57,663 nucleotides of DNA from Oceanicola sp. (GTDB lineage: Bacteria > Pseudomonadota > Alphaproteobacteria > Rhodobacterales > Rhodobacteraceae): NCBI GenBank assembly GCA_022447275.1, contig JAKVBK010000020.1, positions 1-57,663 on the forward strand. The letters run 5' to 3'. Shown in pieces: positions 27,763 through 37,589 of this stretch (its first letter is position 1; each line of letters opens with the position of its first letter). The notes beneath the pieces were generated by a model. The model saw nothing but the letters and a program-made list of their open reading frames with translations, made no database searches and had not been told where the DNA came from. A program made the translations under genes and the position numbers.

Positions 27763-29363
27763 AATTGAACAGCCAGATCCTGACCGGGTCAGAAGATTTC
27801 AAAGCCAATCGAAGCGCGCATCTGGATGCGATCGAAGAGGTGGCGCGGGCCGCGCAGGCGGCTGCGCAGGGCGGGGGCGCGCGCGCGCGTGAGCGTCATG
27901 TCGCGCGGGGTAAGATGTTGCCGCGCGAGCGCGTGGCGGGGCTGCTCGATCCGGGCAGCCCTTTCCTGGAGATCGGGGCCTTTGCGGCCCATGACATGTA
28001 TGAGGGTGCCGCGCCTTGCGCGGGTGCCATTGCCGGGATCGGCACCGTGTCCGGGCAAGAGGTCATGATCGTGTGCAACGATGCCACCGTGAAGGGCGGC
28101 ACCTATTACCCCATCACCGTGAAAAAACACCTGCGCGCTCAGGAAATCGCTGAGGAAAACCATCTGCCCTGCATTTACCTTGTGGACAGCGGCGGGGCCA
28201 ATCTGCCCAATCAGGATGAAGTGTTCCCAGACCGCGATCATTTTGGCCGCATTTTCTACAACCAGGCCCGGATGAGCGCGAAGGGCATTGCCCAGATCGC
28301 CGTTGTGATGGGGTCTTGTACCGCGGGCGGCGCCTATGTGCCCGCGATGTCCGATGTCACGATCATTGTCAAAGAGCAGGGCACGATTTTCCTTGCCGGT
28401 CCGCCGCTTGTGAAGGCCGCCACGGGCGAGGTCGTCTCGGCCGAAGATTTGGGTGGCGGCGATGTGCATACGCGCCTGTCCGGCGTGGCTGATTATCTGG
28501 CCGAAGACGATGCCCATGCTCTGGCACTGGCGCGGCGGGCTGTTGAGGGCCTCAACAGGATGCGCCCCGCCAGCGTCGATTGGGCAACGCCGGAGCAGCC
28601 CGCCTATGACCCCGAAGAAATCCTCGGTGTGGTGCCTGCGCGCCTGTCGACCCCGTATGACGTGCGTGAAGTGATTGCGCGCCTTGTGGATGGGTCCCGG
28701 TTTGACGAGTTCAAGGCCCGGTTTGGCGAAACCCTCGTGACAGGGTTCGCCCATGTGGAGGGCTGCCCGGTTGGGATCATCGCCAATAATGGGGTTCTGT
28801 TTTCGGAGGCTGCGCAGAAAGGTGCGCATTTCGTCGAGCTGTGCTCACAGAGGCGTATCCCTCTGGTGTTCCTACAGAATATCACTGGCTTCATGGTCGG
28901 GCGTCAGTATGAGAATGAAGGCATTGCCCGCCACGGGGCCAAGATGGTGACAGCCGTGGCCACCACCAACGTGCCCAAGGTCACCATGCTGATCGGCGGA
29001 TCGTTTGGGGCTGGCAACTACGGAATGGCGGGGCGGGCCTACCAACCGCGCTTTTTGTGGACATGGCCCAATTCGCGCATCTCGGTGATGGGTGGGGCAC
29101 AGGCTGCGGGCGTTTTGGCCACAGTGAAGCGGGATGCCATTGAACGACAGGGCGGGCAATGGAGCCCGGAGGAGGAAGCAGCCTTCAAACAGCCCACGAT
29201 CGACATGTTTGAACACCAGTCCCACCCGCTCTACGCCTCTGCGCGGCTTTGGGATGATGGCATCATTGATCCGCGTACATCCCGTCAAGTGTTGGCCCTT
29301 TCCCTGCGCGCCGCGCTCAACGCCCCGATTGAAGAGACGCGTTTCGGCGTCTTCCGGATGTAG
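27759..29363 (+). CDS. mccB: Methylcrotonyl-CoA carboxylase, carboxyltransferase (beta) subunit
   Basis: 534 aa, the usual length for this subunit. It transfers CO2 from biotin on MccA to 3-methylcrotonyl-CoA, giving 3-methylglutaconyl-CoA. The N- and C-terminal carboxyltransferase domains both show their oxyanion and acyl-CoA regions, for example '[20 protein letters not shown]', '[18 protein letters not shown]' and '[19 protein letters not shown]'. The start at 27759 has GGAGG upstream and the conserved beginning 'MKLNSQI.. GSEDFKAN'. The longer upstream frame is not conserved. The biotin-carrying partner mccA lies downstream. Confidence 0.96.
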   Translation: MKLNSQILTGSEDFKANRSAHLDAIEEVARAAQAAAQGGGARARERHVARGKMLPRERVAGLLDPGSPFLEIGAFAAHDMYEGAAPCAGAIAGIGTVSGQEVMIVCNDATVKGGTYYPITVKKHLRAQEIAEENHLPCIYLVDSGGANLPNQDEVFPDRDHFGRIFYNQARMSAKGIAQIAVVMGSCTAGGAYVPAMSDVTIIVKEQGTIFLAGPPLVKAATGEVVSAEDLGGGDVHTRLSGVADYLAEDDAHALALARRAVEGLNRMRPASVDWATPEQPAYDPEEILGVVPARLSTPYDVREVIARLVDGSRFDEFKARFGETLVTGFAHVEGCPVGIIANNGVLFSEAAQKGAHFVELCSQRRIPLVFLQNITGFMVGRQYENEGIARHGAKMVTAVATTNVPKVTMLIGGSFGAGNYGMAGRAYQPRFLWTWPNSRISVMGGAQAAGVLATVKRDAIERQGGQWSPEEEAAFKQPTIDMFEHQSHPLYASARLWDDGIIDPRTSRQVLALSLRAALNAPIEETRFGVFRM

Positions 29364-29367
29364 TGCG

Positions 29368-29535
29368 ATGGGGGTGATGATTTTGAAGATGACGTTCGGG
29401 GTGCAGGCCTCAAAATCCGATAATATACACACGAATTCAATGCTCTGTGGTGATAAGCTCATGTTATATGCTGCGTCTTTCCGAGCCTTTTCGAGACCTG
29501 CCCGCACGCTGGTGGAGGAGGGTTCAGATGTTTGA
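29368..29535 (+). CDS. Possible short ORF (55 aa) spanning the mccB-mccA gap
   Basis: An ATG 4 bases after the mccB stop opens a 55-codon frame that ends inside the first codons of mccA (TGA at 29533-29535). The sequence is less GC-rich than its neighbours, and the ribosome-binding site of mccA (GGAGGAGG) lies within it. No domain is recognisable. The 164-bp gap could instead hold an internal promoter. Confidence 0.2.
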   Translation: MGVMILKMTFGVQASKSDNIHTNSMLCGDKLMLYAASFRAFSRPARTLVEEGSDV

Positions 29536-31477
29536 CACCCTGTTGATTGCCAATCGGGGCGAGATTGCATGCCGGATCATGCGCACGGCGCGGTCCATGG
29601 GGCTGCGCTGCGTCGCGGTTTATTCTGAAGCTGATGCCAACGCGGCCCATGTTGCGATGGCGGATGAGGCCGTCTGTATCGGCGCAGCGGCCCCGGCCGA
29701 AAGCTATTTGCGGGCAGACAAAATCATCGAGGCCGCGCTGCAAACGGGCGCTCAGGCCATTCACCCGGGCTATGGGTTCCTGTCAGAAAACCCCGACTTC
29801 GTCGAAGCAATTGCGGCGGCGGGCCTGATCTTTGTCGGGCCCTCGGCGGCGGCCATCCGCGCGATGGGGCTGAAGGATGCCGCCAAAGCCCGGATGGCGC
29901 AGGCCGATGTGCCGGTGGTGCCGGGCTATCACGGAGCGGATCAGGATGCGGATACGCTGGCCCAGGCGGCCACAGAGATTGGCTATCCAGTGATGATCAA
30001 GGCCGTTGCGGGCGGGGGCGGCAAAGGGATGCGCGTGGTCGACAGCGCCGATGCCTTCGCCGATGCGCTGGCCTCCTGCCAGGCGGAAGCCCGGACCGCT
30101 TTTGGCAATGATGCGGTGCTGATCGAAAAATATATCCAAAGCCCGCGTCACATCGAGGTGCAGGTGTTTGGCGACAGCCACGGCAATGTGGTGCATCTCA
30201 ACGAACGGGACTGTTCGCTGCAACGCCGCCACCAGAAGGTGATTGAAGAAGCGCCCGCGCCGGGAATGGCCCCCGAGGTGCGGGCCGCCATGGGGGCCGC
30301 AGCCGTGCGGGCGGCACAGGCCATCGGCTATGTCGGAGCGGGCACGGTGGAATTCATCGTGGATGGTGCGGGCGCCCCGCGCGCAGACGGCTTCTGGTTC
30401 ATGGAGATGAACACCCGCCTGCAGGTTGAGCACCCGGTGACCGAAGCGATTACAGGGCAGGATCTGGTGGCGTGGCAATTGCGCGTGGCCGCCGGCGCGC
30501 CGCTGCCCCTGACGCAGGAGGCAATCCCGCTGGAGGGCCACGCGATGGAGGCGCGCCTCTATGCCGAAGATCCCCAGACCGGATTTTTGCCATCCACGGG
30601 TCGATTGGCGCATCTGGTGTTTCCAGAGGATGCGCGCGTCGACAGCGGCGTGGGGCAGGGGGATGATGTCTCGCCCTACTACGATCCGATGATCGCCAAA
30701 CTGATTGTCCACGGGGCCACGCGGGATATCGCCCTGACCCGGCTGCGGGCGGCTTTGGAACAGGTTGAGGTGATCGGGCTGGCCACAAACCGGGATTTCC
30801 TGCACGCCCTTGCGGGCACCGAGGCCTACCGTTCGGGCGCTGTGGACACTGGGGTCATTGCCCGCGCGGCAGACGTCTTGCTGGCGCAGCCCGCACCTGC
30901 GCCATCGGCCCTTGGGGCGGCTATTCTATGTGCAGCGGGTCTTTGGCAGGGCGCGGATCGCTGGGATAGCGGCTTTGCTCTGTGGAGCAGGCCCTTGCAG
31001 CGGGTCGTGCTCGACGATGTTGCCTATGGCTACACGGTGCTGGGGCCGGGCCGTGTGGCGCTGCATCTGGGGGAGGAAGATGCAGACGCGCTGATTGCCG
31101 TGAAGCATCCCTCAGGCTGGGAGATTGATGGCATCCGTTACAGCCGCGTGGCCCGCGCCGGGGACACTGTTTCTGTCTTTGGCACGGCGACACATCGTTG
31201 GGTGCTGGGGGATCCGCTGGCGCGCAAGCAGGCGGATGGTCCGGGCTCGGATGTGGCGGTTGCCCCCATGCCCGGGTTGGTGCGCGCCATTCTGGTCTCT
31301 GCCGGCAGCGCCGTCAGCGCCGGTGACAAGCTGGCCATCCTCGAGGCTATGAAGATGGAACATACGCTCACCGCAGCCCGCGATGGGATCGTTGCAGAAA
31401 CCCTTGTGGCTGCGGGCAGCCAAGTGGAAGCTGGCGCAGCGCTTGTGCGCCTTGAAGCAGAGGAGGACGCCCCATGA
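29528..31477 (+). CDS. mccA: Methylcrotonyl-CoA carboxylase, biotin-containing (alpha) subunit
   Basis: 649 aa. The biotin carboxylase domain begins FDTLLIANRGEIACRI. It has the ATP-grasp motifs 'VAGGGGKGMRVV' and 'NERDCSLQRRHQKVIEEAP', and 'FMEMNTRLQVEHPVTE'. The C-terminal biotin carrier domain has the AMKM motif, with the biotinyl-Lys at about 609. The ATG at 29528 follows GGAGGAGGG. With MccB it carboxylates 3-methylcrotonyl-CoA. It needs biotinylation by a BirA-type ligase; one is encoded at 52999. Its stop overlaps the next start (ATGA). Confidence 0.96.
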   Translation: MFDTLLIANRGEIACRIMRTARSMGLRCVAVYSEADANAAHVAMADEAVCIGAAAPAESYLRADKIIEAALQTGAQAIHPGYGFLSENPDFVEAIAAAGLIFVGPSAAAIRAMGLKDAAKARMAQADVPVVPGYHGADQDADTLAQAATEIGYPVMIKAVAGGGGKGMRVVDSADAFADALASCQAEARTAFGNDAVLIEKYIQSPRHIEVQVFGDSHGNVVHLNERDCSLQRRHQKVIEEAPAPGMAPEVRAAMGAAAVRAAQAIGYVGAGTVEFIVDGAGAPRADGFWFMEMNTRLQVEHPVTEAITGQDLVAWQLRVAAGAPLPLTQEAIPLEGHAMEARLYAEDPQTGFLPSTGRLAHLVFPEDARVDSGVGQGDDVSPYYDPMIAKLIVHGATRDIALTRLRAALEQVEVIGLATNRDFLHALAGTEAYRSGAVDTGVIARAADVLLAQPAPAPSALGAAILCAAGLWQGADRWDSGFALWSRPLQRVVLDDVAYGYTVLGPGRVALHLGEEDADALIAVKHPSGWEIDGIRYSRVARAGDTVSVFGTATHRWVLGDPLARKQADGPGSDVAVAPMPGLVRAILVSAGSAVSAGDKLAILEAMKMEHTLTAARDGIVAETLVAAGSQVEAGAALVRLEAEEDAP

Positions 31478-32148
31478 TGCGCCTACACCATTGCCCCGGC
31501 ACCCGTTCGGTCCGTGTTTTGTGGTTGCTCCACGAGATGGACCTGCCCTTTGAGCTTGTGGAACATGCCTTCGGGGCCAATCTTCATGCCCCGGAATACC
31601 GGGCGATCCACCCGGCGGGCCGGGTGCCTGCCTTGGAGGTGGAAGGCCAGATAATGCTCGAATCCGGCGCAATTTTAGAATGGCTGTGCGAGCAGCATCC
31701 TGAAAAGGGCTTGGCGCCCCAGCCCGGAACGGGCGAACGGGCAGCGTTTTTGCAATGGCTGCATTTCGCGGAAACGCTCAGCCAACATTCCGCCGCGCTC
31801 ACCCAGCAGCACGTGGCGCTCTATGAGGATTGGATGCGCTCGCCGATCGTCACCAAGATTGAGGCCAAGCGTTTGGCGCGCTGCTTTGCAACGCTGGAAG
31901 AGGCGCTGCAGGGCCGTGTCACTTTGCTGGAAAGCGGGTTCAGCGCCGCTGATATTGCCGTGGGGCAGGCCGTTGATATGTCGCGCCATTTCGTGTCGCT
32001 GGAGCCTTACCCGGCGCTAAGCGCTTGGATGGACGCGCTGCAGGCCCGCCCGGCCTATGGCAAGGCGATGCCCGATGGGGCCACGGTGCTCTATGATCGG
32101 GCGTTTTACCCGCCGCTGCCGGTCGTACGCCCTGAGGAGGGCGCATGA
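31474..32148 (+). CDS. Glutathione S-transferase family protein
   Basis: 224 aa. The N-terminal thioredoxin-like domain reads 'RLHHCPGTRSVRVLWLLHEMDLPFELVE' in pieces, with the family segment 'PAGRVPALEVEG' carrying the cis-Pro and 'MLESGAILEWLCEQH' carrying the glutathione-binding E-S. An all-helical C-terminal domain follows, with 'FSAADIAVGQAVDM'. The start overlaps the mccA stop and the stop overlaps the mvaB start, so it is firmly embedded in the leucine operon. A role in this pathway is not obvious; removal of reactive enoyl-CoA or thioester side products would be one guess. Confidence 0.88.
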   Translation: MMRLHHCPGTRSVRVLWLLHEMDLPFELVEHAFGANLHAPEYRAIHPAGRVPALEVEGQIMLESGAILEWLCEQHPEKGLAPQPGTGERAAFLQWLHFAETLSQHSAALTQQHVALYEDWMRSPIVTKIEAKRLARCFATLEEALQGRVTLLESGFSAADIAVGQAVDMSRHFVSLEPYPALSAWMDALQARPAYGKAMPDGATVLYDRAFYPPLPVVRPEEGA

Positions 32149-33017
32149 GCGCGCCGGTTGAAATCTTCGAGGTGGGGCCGCGGGACGGCCTGCAAAACGA
32201 GGCGCGCCTGATCCCCACGGAAGAGAAGGTCGCCCTTGTCGACGCCTTGTCGGAATGCGGCTTTGCACGGATCGAGCCGGCCAGCTTTGTCAGTCCGAAA
32301 TGGGTGCCGCAAATGGCCGACAGCGGCGAGGTGATGGCGCGCATTACGCGGGCCCGCAACGTGCAATACTGGGCGCTGACCCCCAACGCGCAAGGCCTTG
32401 ACCGTGCCATATCCGCCAAAATGGATGGGATTGCTGTCTTCGGGGCCGCCACGGAGGGGTTTTCGCAGGCCAATCTCAATGCGTCTGTCGCCGACAGCCT
32501 TGCGCGGTTCGTGCCCTTGGTGGCTGAGGCGCGTGCTCACGGAGTTGGCGTGCGCGGCTACGTCAGCGTTGTCACCGACTGCCCGTTTGAGGGCGCCGTG
32601 CCGCCCGCGGCGGCTGCGGATGTGGCTGAACGCCTGTGGCAGATGGGCTGCACCGAAATCTCCTTGGGGGAGACATTGGGCAAGGGCTTGCCAGAACGTG
32701 TGGACCGCATGCTTACGGCGGTCCTTGAGCGGGTGCCGGCAGGGGCTCTGGCCGGTCATTTTCACGATACGGGCGGTCGTGCGCTCGCCAATATTGAGGT
32801 GGCGCTCTCCCATGGGGTGCGGGTTTTTGATGCCTCTGTTGGCGGCTTGGGCGGCTGCCCCTATGCCCCAGGCGCGCCCGGAAATGTGGCTTCTGAGGCT
32901 GTGGATGCGCTGGTCCGCGGCCTGGGATACGAGACGGGGCTGGATGCAGAGAAGCTGGCGCGCGCCGGGCAGATGGCCCGGGCCATGCGCAAGGGAGCGG
33001 TAGATGGACACGCTTGA
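32145..33017 (+). CDS. mvaB: Hydroxymethylglutaryl-CoA lyase
   Basis: 290 aa TIM-barrel enzyme that cleaves 3-hydroxy-3-methylglutaryl-CoA into acetyl-CoA and acetoacetate, the last step of leucine catabolism. The metal- and substrate-binding motif 'EVGPRDGLQNE' is near the N-terminus. The HMGL signature 'GLGGCPYAPGAPGNVASE', with the catalytic Cys, is near residue 245. Metal-binding His residues are in 'GHFHDTGGRALANI'. ATGA overlap with the GST gene and a 14-bp overlap with the following hydratase gene show tight coupling. It is also called liuE in leucine clusters. Confidence 0.95.
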   Translation: MSAPVEIFEVGPRDGLQNEARLIPTEEKVALVDALSECGFARIEPASFVSPKWVPQMADSGEVMARITRARNVQYWALTPNAQGLDRAISAKMDGIAVFGAATEGFSQANLNASVADSLARFVPLVAEARAHGVGVRGYVSVVTDCPFEGAVPPAAAADVAERLWQMGCTEISLGETLGKGLPERVDRMLTAVLERVPAGALAGHFHDTGGRALANIEVALSHGVRVFDASVGGLGGCPYAPGAPGNVASEAVDALVRGLGYETGLDAEKLARAGQMARAMRKGAVDGHA

Positions 33018-33786
33018 AATCACCCGGGACGGGCGCGGTATCACGACGGTCACTTTGAACCGGCCGGAAAAGCACAACGCGATGTCGGCGCAGATGATTG
33101 CAGACCTGCACAGAGCGGCCACGGATCTGTCTGATGACGATGAGACGCGCGTGATCGTGCTCACCGGGGCGGGGCGCAGTTTCTGCGCGGGCGGCGATCT
33201 GGGCTGGATGCGCGACCAGATGGCGGCGGATCGGGCCACGCGGGCCCGAGAGGCGCGGGCTTTGGCAGACATGCTGGGCGCCTGGAACCGGTGTCGCCGC
33301 CCGGTCATCGGGCGCGTGCAGGGCAATGCCTTCGGAGGCGGGGTTGGCCTGATGAGCGTTTGTGACAGCGTGGTGGCGGTGGCGCAGGCCAAGTTTGGCC
33401 TGACCGAAACGCGGCTGGGCCTGATCCCGGCTACGATTGGCCCTTATGTGATCGCCCGGATGGGCGAGGGGGCGGCACGGCGTGTTTTTATGTCGGCGCG
33501 GATTTTCGACGCGCAAGAAGCCCGTGATCTAGGGTTGGTTGCGCGCGTCGCCGCGTCTGAGGATCTGGATCAACAGGTCGCACAGGAAGCAGAGCCTTAC
33601 CTCGCCTGCGCCCCCGGTGCTGTGGCAGCGGCCAAGGCGCTCGCGCTCGATCTGGGGGCTGCCCCTGACGCGGCAGCGGTTGAGCGATCGGTCGAGGCGT
33701 TGCTGGCGCGGTGGGACGGGCAGGAGGCCGCGGAGGGAATCGCAGCCTTTTTCGAGAAGCGGAAACCCGGCTGGTCGGGCGGCTGA
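33004..33786 (+). CDS. liuC: Enoyl-CoA hydratase, probably methylglutaconyl-CoA hydratase
   Basis: 260 aa crotonase-fold protein. It has the oxyanion-hole segments 'LTGAGRSFCAGGDLGWM' and 'GRVQGNAFGGGVGLMSVCD' and the family's acidic region 'LTETRLGLIPATIGPYV'. Its position directly after mvaB, and with ivd and mccAB in the same operon, indicates hydration of 3-methylglutaconyl-CoA to HMG-CoA. Sequence alone would only support the general crotonase assignment. The gene overlaps mvaB by 14 bp and is the last gene of the operon. Confidence 0.88.
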   Translation: MDTLEITRDGRGITTVTLNRPEKHNAMSAQMIADLHRAATDLSDDDETRVIVLTGAGRSFCAGGDLGWMRDQMAADRATRAREARALADMLGAWNRCRRPVIGRVQGNAFGGGVGLMSVCDSVVAVAQAKFGLTETRLGLIPATIGPYVIARMGEGAARRVFMSARIFDAQEARDLGLVARVAASEDLDQQVAQEAEPYLACAPGAVAAAKALALDLGAAPDAAAVERSVEALLARWDGQEAAEGIAAFFEKRKPGWSGG

Positions 33787-34026
33787 TCGGGCACCTTTGC
33801 GGCGCAGAGCCCTCGGATCGCTGGCCTTGCTTTGTGCGATTGCGCCGGAAGGGTGCGGCAAAATGGGACAGGCTGAATGACGGAAGCCTGTGTTTCCGGG
33901 CGCAGTTTCGTTTATCTTGGCGCCAAACCCGATGGTTGCGTTGACCTGCGCGACTGGGAGACCTAAGCCACGCGCGTCGGTCTGCGAGATCACCTTGCAG
34001 GCCTGCACCACGAAGCGGAGACCGCA

Positions 34027-34392
34027 ATGGACGAACTGCTCAGGGAATATCTCCCGATCCTAGTCTTTCTGGGGATCGCTATCGGATTGGGGCTTGTCCT
34101 GATCCTTGCGGCCGTGATCGTGGCCGTCAGAAACCCGGATCCTGAAAAAGTGTCGGCCTATGAGTGCGGATTCAACGCATTCGACGATGCGCGGATGAAA
34201 TTCGATGTCCGGTTCTATCTGGTCTCGATCCTGTTCATCATCTTCGATCTCGAAGTGGCGTTCCTGTTCCCCTGGGCGGTGGCCTTTGCGGATATTTCGA
34301 TGACGGCGTTCTGGTCGATGATGATCTTCTTGGCCGTGCTGACCATCGGCTTTGCCTATGAATGGAAGAAGGGGGCCCTGGAATGGGAGTGA
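34027..34392 (+). CDS. nuoA: NADH-quinone oxidoreductase subunit A
   Basis: 121 aa membrane subunit of complex I, next to the quinone site. Three membrane helices are visible (about 10-32, 62-84, 90-111). Hallmark segments are '[25 protein letters not shown]' in pieces, with the conserved Cys in YECG, and '[17 protein letters not shown]'. It is the first gene of the nuo operon; a 240-bp gap upstream after liuC presumably holds the promoter, including a TTGGCGCCAA palindrome of unknown meaning at 33917-33926. It overlaps nuoB by about 10 bp. Confidence 0.97.
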   Translation: MDELLREYLPILVFLGIAIGLGLVLILAAVIVAVRNPDPEKVSAYECGFNAFDDARMKFDVRFYLVSILFIIFDLEVAFLFPWAVAFADISMTAFWSMMIFLAVLTIGFAYEWKKGALEWE

Positions 34393-34916
34393 TGACCGGA
34401 GCGAACACCGCCGGGCGTGACCTTGACGTGCAGGCCCGCGAAATGAACGCCGCCCTTCAGGACAAGGGCTTTCTGGTGACCTCAACCGAGGACATCATCA
34501 ACTGGGCCCGCACGGGCTCACTGCATTGGATGACCTTCGGCCTCGCGTGCTGCGCGGTTGAGATGATGCACACCTCCATGCCGCGCTATGACGCCGAGCG
34601 CTTCGGGATCGCGCCGCGCGCCTCCCCGCGTCAGTCGGATGTCATGATCGTGGCGGGGACGTTGACCAACAAGATGGCGCCGGCCCTGCGCAAGGTCTAC
34701 GACCAGATGCCCGAGCCGCGCTATGTGATTTCCATGGGGTCCTGCGCCAATGGCGGTGGCTACTATCACTACAGCTATTCCGTAGTACGCGGCTGTGACC
34801 GGATTGTGCCCGTCGATATCTATGTGCCCGGATGCCCGCCCACGGCTGAGGCGCTGCTCTATGGCATTCTGCAACTGGCCCGCAAAATCCGCCGTACCGG
34901 CACGATTGTGCGCTAA
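34383..34916 (+). CDS. nuoB: NADH-quinone oxidoreductase subunit B
   Basis: 177 aa peripheral subunit holding the N2 [4Fe-4S] cluster that reduces quinone. Ligand cysteines are in '[11 protein letters not shown]', '[10 protein letters not shown]' and 'VPGCPPTAE'. The start is either ATG 34383, which has a GGGGG run about 8 bases upstream, or ATG 34392, which overlaps the nuoA TGA. I prefer the first. The sequence from '[19 protein letters not shown]' on is highly conserved across alphaproteobacteria and mitochondria. Confidence 0.97.
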   Translation: MGVMTGANTAGRDLDVQAREMNAALQDKGFLVTSTEDIINWARTGSLHWMTFGLACCAVEMMHTSMPRYDAERFGIAPRASPRQSDVMIVAGTLTNKMAPALRKVYDQMPEPRYVISMGSCANGGGYYHYSYSVVRGCDRIVPVDIYVPGCPPTAEALLYGILQLARKIRRTGTIVR

Positions 34917-34928
34917 GGGAGACCGGAG

Positions 34929-35540
34929 ATGAACGAAGATCTCAAGGAGCTTGGCGCCCATATCGAACTGCGTCGCCCCGATTGCGTGCTGGGGTGGTCG
35001 GTTGAGCATGGCGAGCTGACGGTCGAGGTCACGCCCACGACACTGCCGGAATTCGTCGAGTTTCTGAAAACCGATGGTACTTGCCGTTTTTCGACCTTGG
35101 TGGATATCACCGGCATCGATCATCCTGAGCGCGAGCGGCGCTTCGATGTGGTTTACCACTTCCTGTCGATGTACCAAAACCAGCGCATCCGCGTGAAAGC
35201 CGCCGTGCGGGATACGGAAACCGTGCCGTCAATCATCGAGCAGTTCCCGTCGTCCAACTGGTTCGAGCGTGAAGTGTTCGACATGTTCGGCATCCTGTTT
35301 TCAGGCCACCCGGATCTGCGCCGCATCCTGACCGATTACGGCTTCCGCGGCTATCCGCTGCGCAAGGATTTCCCGACAACCGGCTATACGGAAGTGCGCT
35401 ACGACGAGACGCAAAAGCGGGTCGTTTATGAACCGGTCAGCCTTGTGCAGGAATATCGGCAGTTCGATTTCATGTCGCCATGGGAAGGTGCTGAATACGT
35501 TTTGCCGGGCGATGAAAAGAAGGAAGGCGGGGCGGCGTGA
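34929..35540 (+). CDS. nuoC: NADH-quinone oxidoreductase subunit C
   Basis: 203 aa, the separate (non-fused) NuoC form typical of alphaproteobacteria. The conserved signature '[19 protein letters not shown]' and the region '[30 protein letters not shown]' in pieces identify the 30-kDa subunit. It lies in the peripheral arm with NuoB, D and I. Its TGA overlaps a GTG that opens a 56-codon frame reaching nuoD. Confidence 0.97.
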   Translation: MNEDLKELGAHIELRRPDCVLGWSVEHGELTVEVTPTTLPEFVEFLKTDGTCRFSTLVDITGIDHPERERRFDVVYHFLSMYQNQRIRVKAAVRDTETVPSIIEQFPSSNWFEREVFDMFGILFSGHPDLRRILTDYGFRGYPLRKDFPTTGYTEVRYDETQKRVVYEPVSLVQEYRQFDFMSPWEGAEYVLPGDEKKEGGAA

Positions 35541-35707
35541 TCGGGCTTTGGAGCAGCGCGGGCCGGATATCGGTGCTGCTTGCTGGCACGAACCACCCTG
35601 CCGCGTGCAGCTTTGCCACCAGCGGTTTGAAGATCGCTGATGCTCTCAATTCACGCTCTCATAGAGCGCTGTATGCCCCGGGTTGGGCAGAGGAGACTGC
35701 GTCATGA
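35537..35707 (+). CDS. Possible bridging short ORF (56 aa) between nuoC and nuoD
   Basis: A GTG overlapping the nuoC stop (GTGA at 35537-35540) opens 56 codons. The ORF closes with a TGA overlapping the nuoD start (ATGA at 35704-35707). It fills the 163-bp gap exactly. The product has a short hydrophobic stretch near residues 10-18 and no recognisable domain. AGAGGAG for nuoD lies inside its end. It could be a small complex I-associated protein or only a coupling frame. Confidence 0.4.
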   Translation: MIGLWSSAGRISVLLAGTNHPAACSFATSGLKIADALNSRSHRALYAPGWAEETAS

Positions 35708-36924
35708 TGGACGGAACCAAGTTCGACGACGCCCAGACGGGTGAGCAGAAGATCCGTAACTTCAACATCAATTTCGGGCCCCAGCACCCGGCCGCGCACG
35801 GCGTGCTGCGCCTCGTGCTCGAGCTGGACGGCGAAATCGTCGAGCGCTGCGATCCCCATATCGGGCTTTTGCATCGCGGCACTGAAAAACTGATGGAAAG
35901 CCGCACCTACCTGCAAAACCTGCCGTATTTCGACCGCCTCGACTATGTTGCCCCGATGAACCAGGAACACGCCTGGTGCTTGGCGATCGAAAAGCTGACA
36001 GGGGTGGAGGTGCCCCGACGCGCGTCCTTGATCCGGGTGCTCTATTCCGAGATCGGGCGCATTCTGAACCACCTGCTCAACGTGACAACGCAGGCGATGG
36101 ATGTGGGCGCACTGACCCCTCCGCTTTGGGGCTTTGAAGAGCGTGAAAAGCTGATGGTGTTTTACGAGCGCGCCTGTGGCGCGCGCCTGCACGCAGCCTA
36201 TTTTCGCCCCGGCGGCGTGCACCAGGACCTACCCGCCGATCTGATTGACGACATCGAACATTGGGCGCGGGCGTTCCCGAATGTGCTCGATGATATCGAG
36301 GGCCTTCTCACGGAGAACCGGATTTTCAAGCAGCGCAACTGCGATATCGGCGTGGTGTCGGAGCAGGAGATCCTGGATTGGGGCTTCTCTGGTGTGATGG
36401 TGCGCGGCTCTGGCCTGGCTTGGGATTTGCGGCGCGCCCAACCCTACGAATGCTACGATGAGTTCGACTTCATGATCCCGGTTGGTAAGAACGGGGATTG
36501 CTATGATCGCTACCTGTGCCGGATGCAGGAAATGCGCGAAAGCCTGAAAATCATTCACCAGGCGATCGAAAAGCTGCGGGCGCCCGAGGGGCAGGGCGAT
36601 GTGCTTGCACGGGGCAAGATCACGCCGCCCAAGCGCGGCGAGATGAAAACCTCGATGGAGGCGCTCATCCACCATTTCAAGCTCTATACCGAGGGCTTCC
36701 ATGTGCCGGCGGGCGAAGTCTATGCCGCAGTTGAGGCGCCCAAGGGTGAGTTTGGCGTCTATCTGGTGGCGGATGGCTCCAACAAGCCCTATCGCGCCAA
36801 GATCCGCGCGCCGGGATTCCTGCATTTGCAGGCGATGGATCACGTGGCCAAGGGCCACCAATTGGCAGATGTCTCGGCCATTATCGGCACCATGGACGTG
36901 GTGTTCGGGGAGATCGACCGATGA
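35704..36924 (+). CDS. nuoD: NADH-quinone oxidoreductase subunit D
   Basis: 406 aa 49-kDa subunit forming the quinone cavity with NuoB; related to [NiFe] hydrogenase large subunits but without the metal cysteines. Recognisable stretches are '[21 protein letters not shown]', '[20 protein letters not shown]' and '[20 protein letters not shown]' in pieces, ending 'FGEIDR'. The start is one of two adjacent ATGs (35704/35707) after AGAGGAG. Its stop overlaps the next small gene (ATGA). Confidence 0.97.
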   Translation: MMDGTKFDDAQTGEQKIRNFNINFGPQHPAAHGVLRLVLELDGEIVERCDPHIGLLHRGTEKLMESRTYLQNLPYFDRLDYVAPMNQEHAWCLAIEKLTGVEVPRRASLIRVLYSEIGRILNHLLNVTTQAMDVGALTPPLWGFEEREKLMVFYERACGARLHAAYFRPGGVHQDLPADLIDDIEHWARAFPNVLDDIEGLLTENRIFKQRNCDIGVVSEQEILDWGFSGVMVRGSGLAWDLRRAQPYECYDEFDFMIPVGKNGDCYDRYLCRMQEMRESLKIIHQAIEKLRAPEGQGDVLARGKITPPKRGEMKTSMEALIHHFKLYTEGFHVPAGEVYAAVEAPKGEFGVYLVADGSNKPYRAKIRAPGFLHLQAMDHVAKGHQLADVSAIIGTMDVVFGEIDR

Positions 36925-37196
36925 TCCGTGCCGCCATTGTGAGCGCAGTGGTTTTGGGGCTCGCCGCACCGGTCGGTGCCGCGGGCGTCAAGAAGGATCG
37001 TGTGGATCTGCTCGTGTCCTTGATCTGCAAGAACGGCGGATCGATGGAGACGTCAAAAGCGGCTGAGATTCTCCCCAAGCATGGGTTCACGATGCAGGAA
37101 ACCCAAAGCATCGTGGCCGAGCTTGAAAAGCGCGGACAGGTGCAAGCGACGGCAGGAATGGCGACACTCAAGCTCAAGAAATCGGCCTGCTCCTGA
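36921..37196 (+). CDS. Small secreted protein in the nuo operon, unknown function
   Basis: 91 aa. The N-terminus is a plausible Sec signal peptide ([21 protein letters not shown], cut after the Ala-rich end). The mature part, about 70 residues, is charged and looks helical, with '[15 protein letters not shown]' and '[15 protein letters not shown]', somewhat like a winged-helix layout. Two Cys remain in the mature part. The start overlaps the nuoD stop (ATGA), so it is translated with complex I. I know no function for it. Confidence 0.7.
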   Translation: MIRAAIVSAVVLGLAAPVGAAGVKKDRVDLLVSLICKNGGSMETSKAAEILPKHGFTMQETQSIVAELEKRGQVQATAGMATLKLKKSACS

Positions 37197-37232
37197 TTTC
37201 TTCATTCCGATCGAACGTGGGGCATACGTGAC

Positions 37233-37589
37233 GTGACCGCAGAAACCCTCATTCGTCTCCTGTGCTGGGTTGGCGTGGCGGGGCTTGCCGCTGTCGGGGC
37301 AGCGTTCCTGATCGCGCCGCAGGAAACGCTGGCGGTTGTTGATCACACACAAGACAAGCTCCCGCAGGTTATGGGCGGGCGATACCTGTTCTTTGGGGTT
37401 ATGTTGGCGGCTGTCCTGCGACTCAAAGACCGGGGTCTGTTGGCCGGTCTTCTCTTGGCCTTTGGCGGCGTCGGGTTTATCGATGCCTTTATCTACTGGG
37501 GGGAGAACGCGCTTCCCCACGCTGTGGTCGGACTGGTCTGCGTGATCGCCGCCATGGTGCTTTTAAGATCCAGAAAGGGCATGTCCTGA
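37233..37589 (+). CDS. Small four-helix membrane protein in the nuo operon
   Basis: 118 aa with four predicted membrane segments (about 8-27, 46-64, 68-85, 92-111) and short loops. It resembles small DUF4267/DUF4345-like membrane proteins in length and layout; this is a weak match. The start is GTG with only a weak ribosome-binding site. Its stop overlaps the nuoE start by one base (TGATG), so it is coupled to nuoE. Confidence 0.65.
   Translation: MTAETLIRLLCWVGVAGLAAVGAAFLIAPQETLAVVDHTQDKLPQVMGGRYLFFGVMLAAVLRLKDRGLLAGLLLAFGGVGFIDAFIYWGENALPHAVVGLVCVIAAMVLLRSRKGMS

Noticed and set aside
33917-33926. TTGGCGCCAA palindrome in the nuo promoter region as a named operator
   Set aside because: A 10-bp GC-rich palindrome is not rare in this composition, and I know no regulator that would fit. 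Mentioned only in the nuoA entry.
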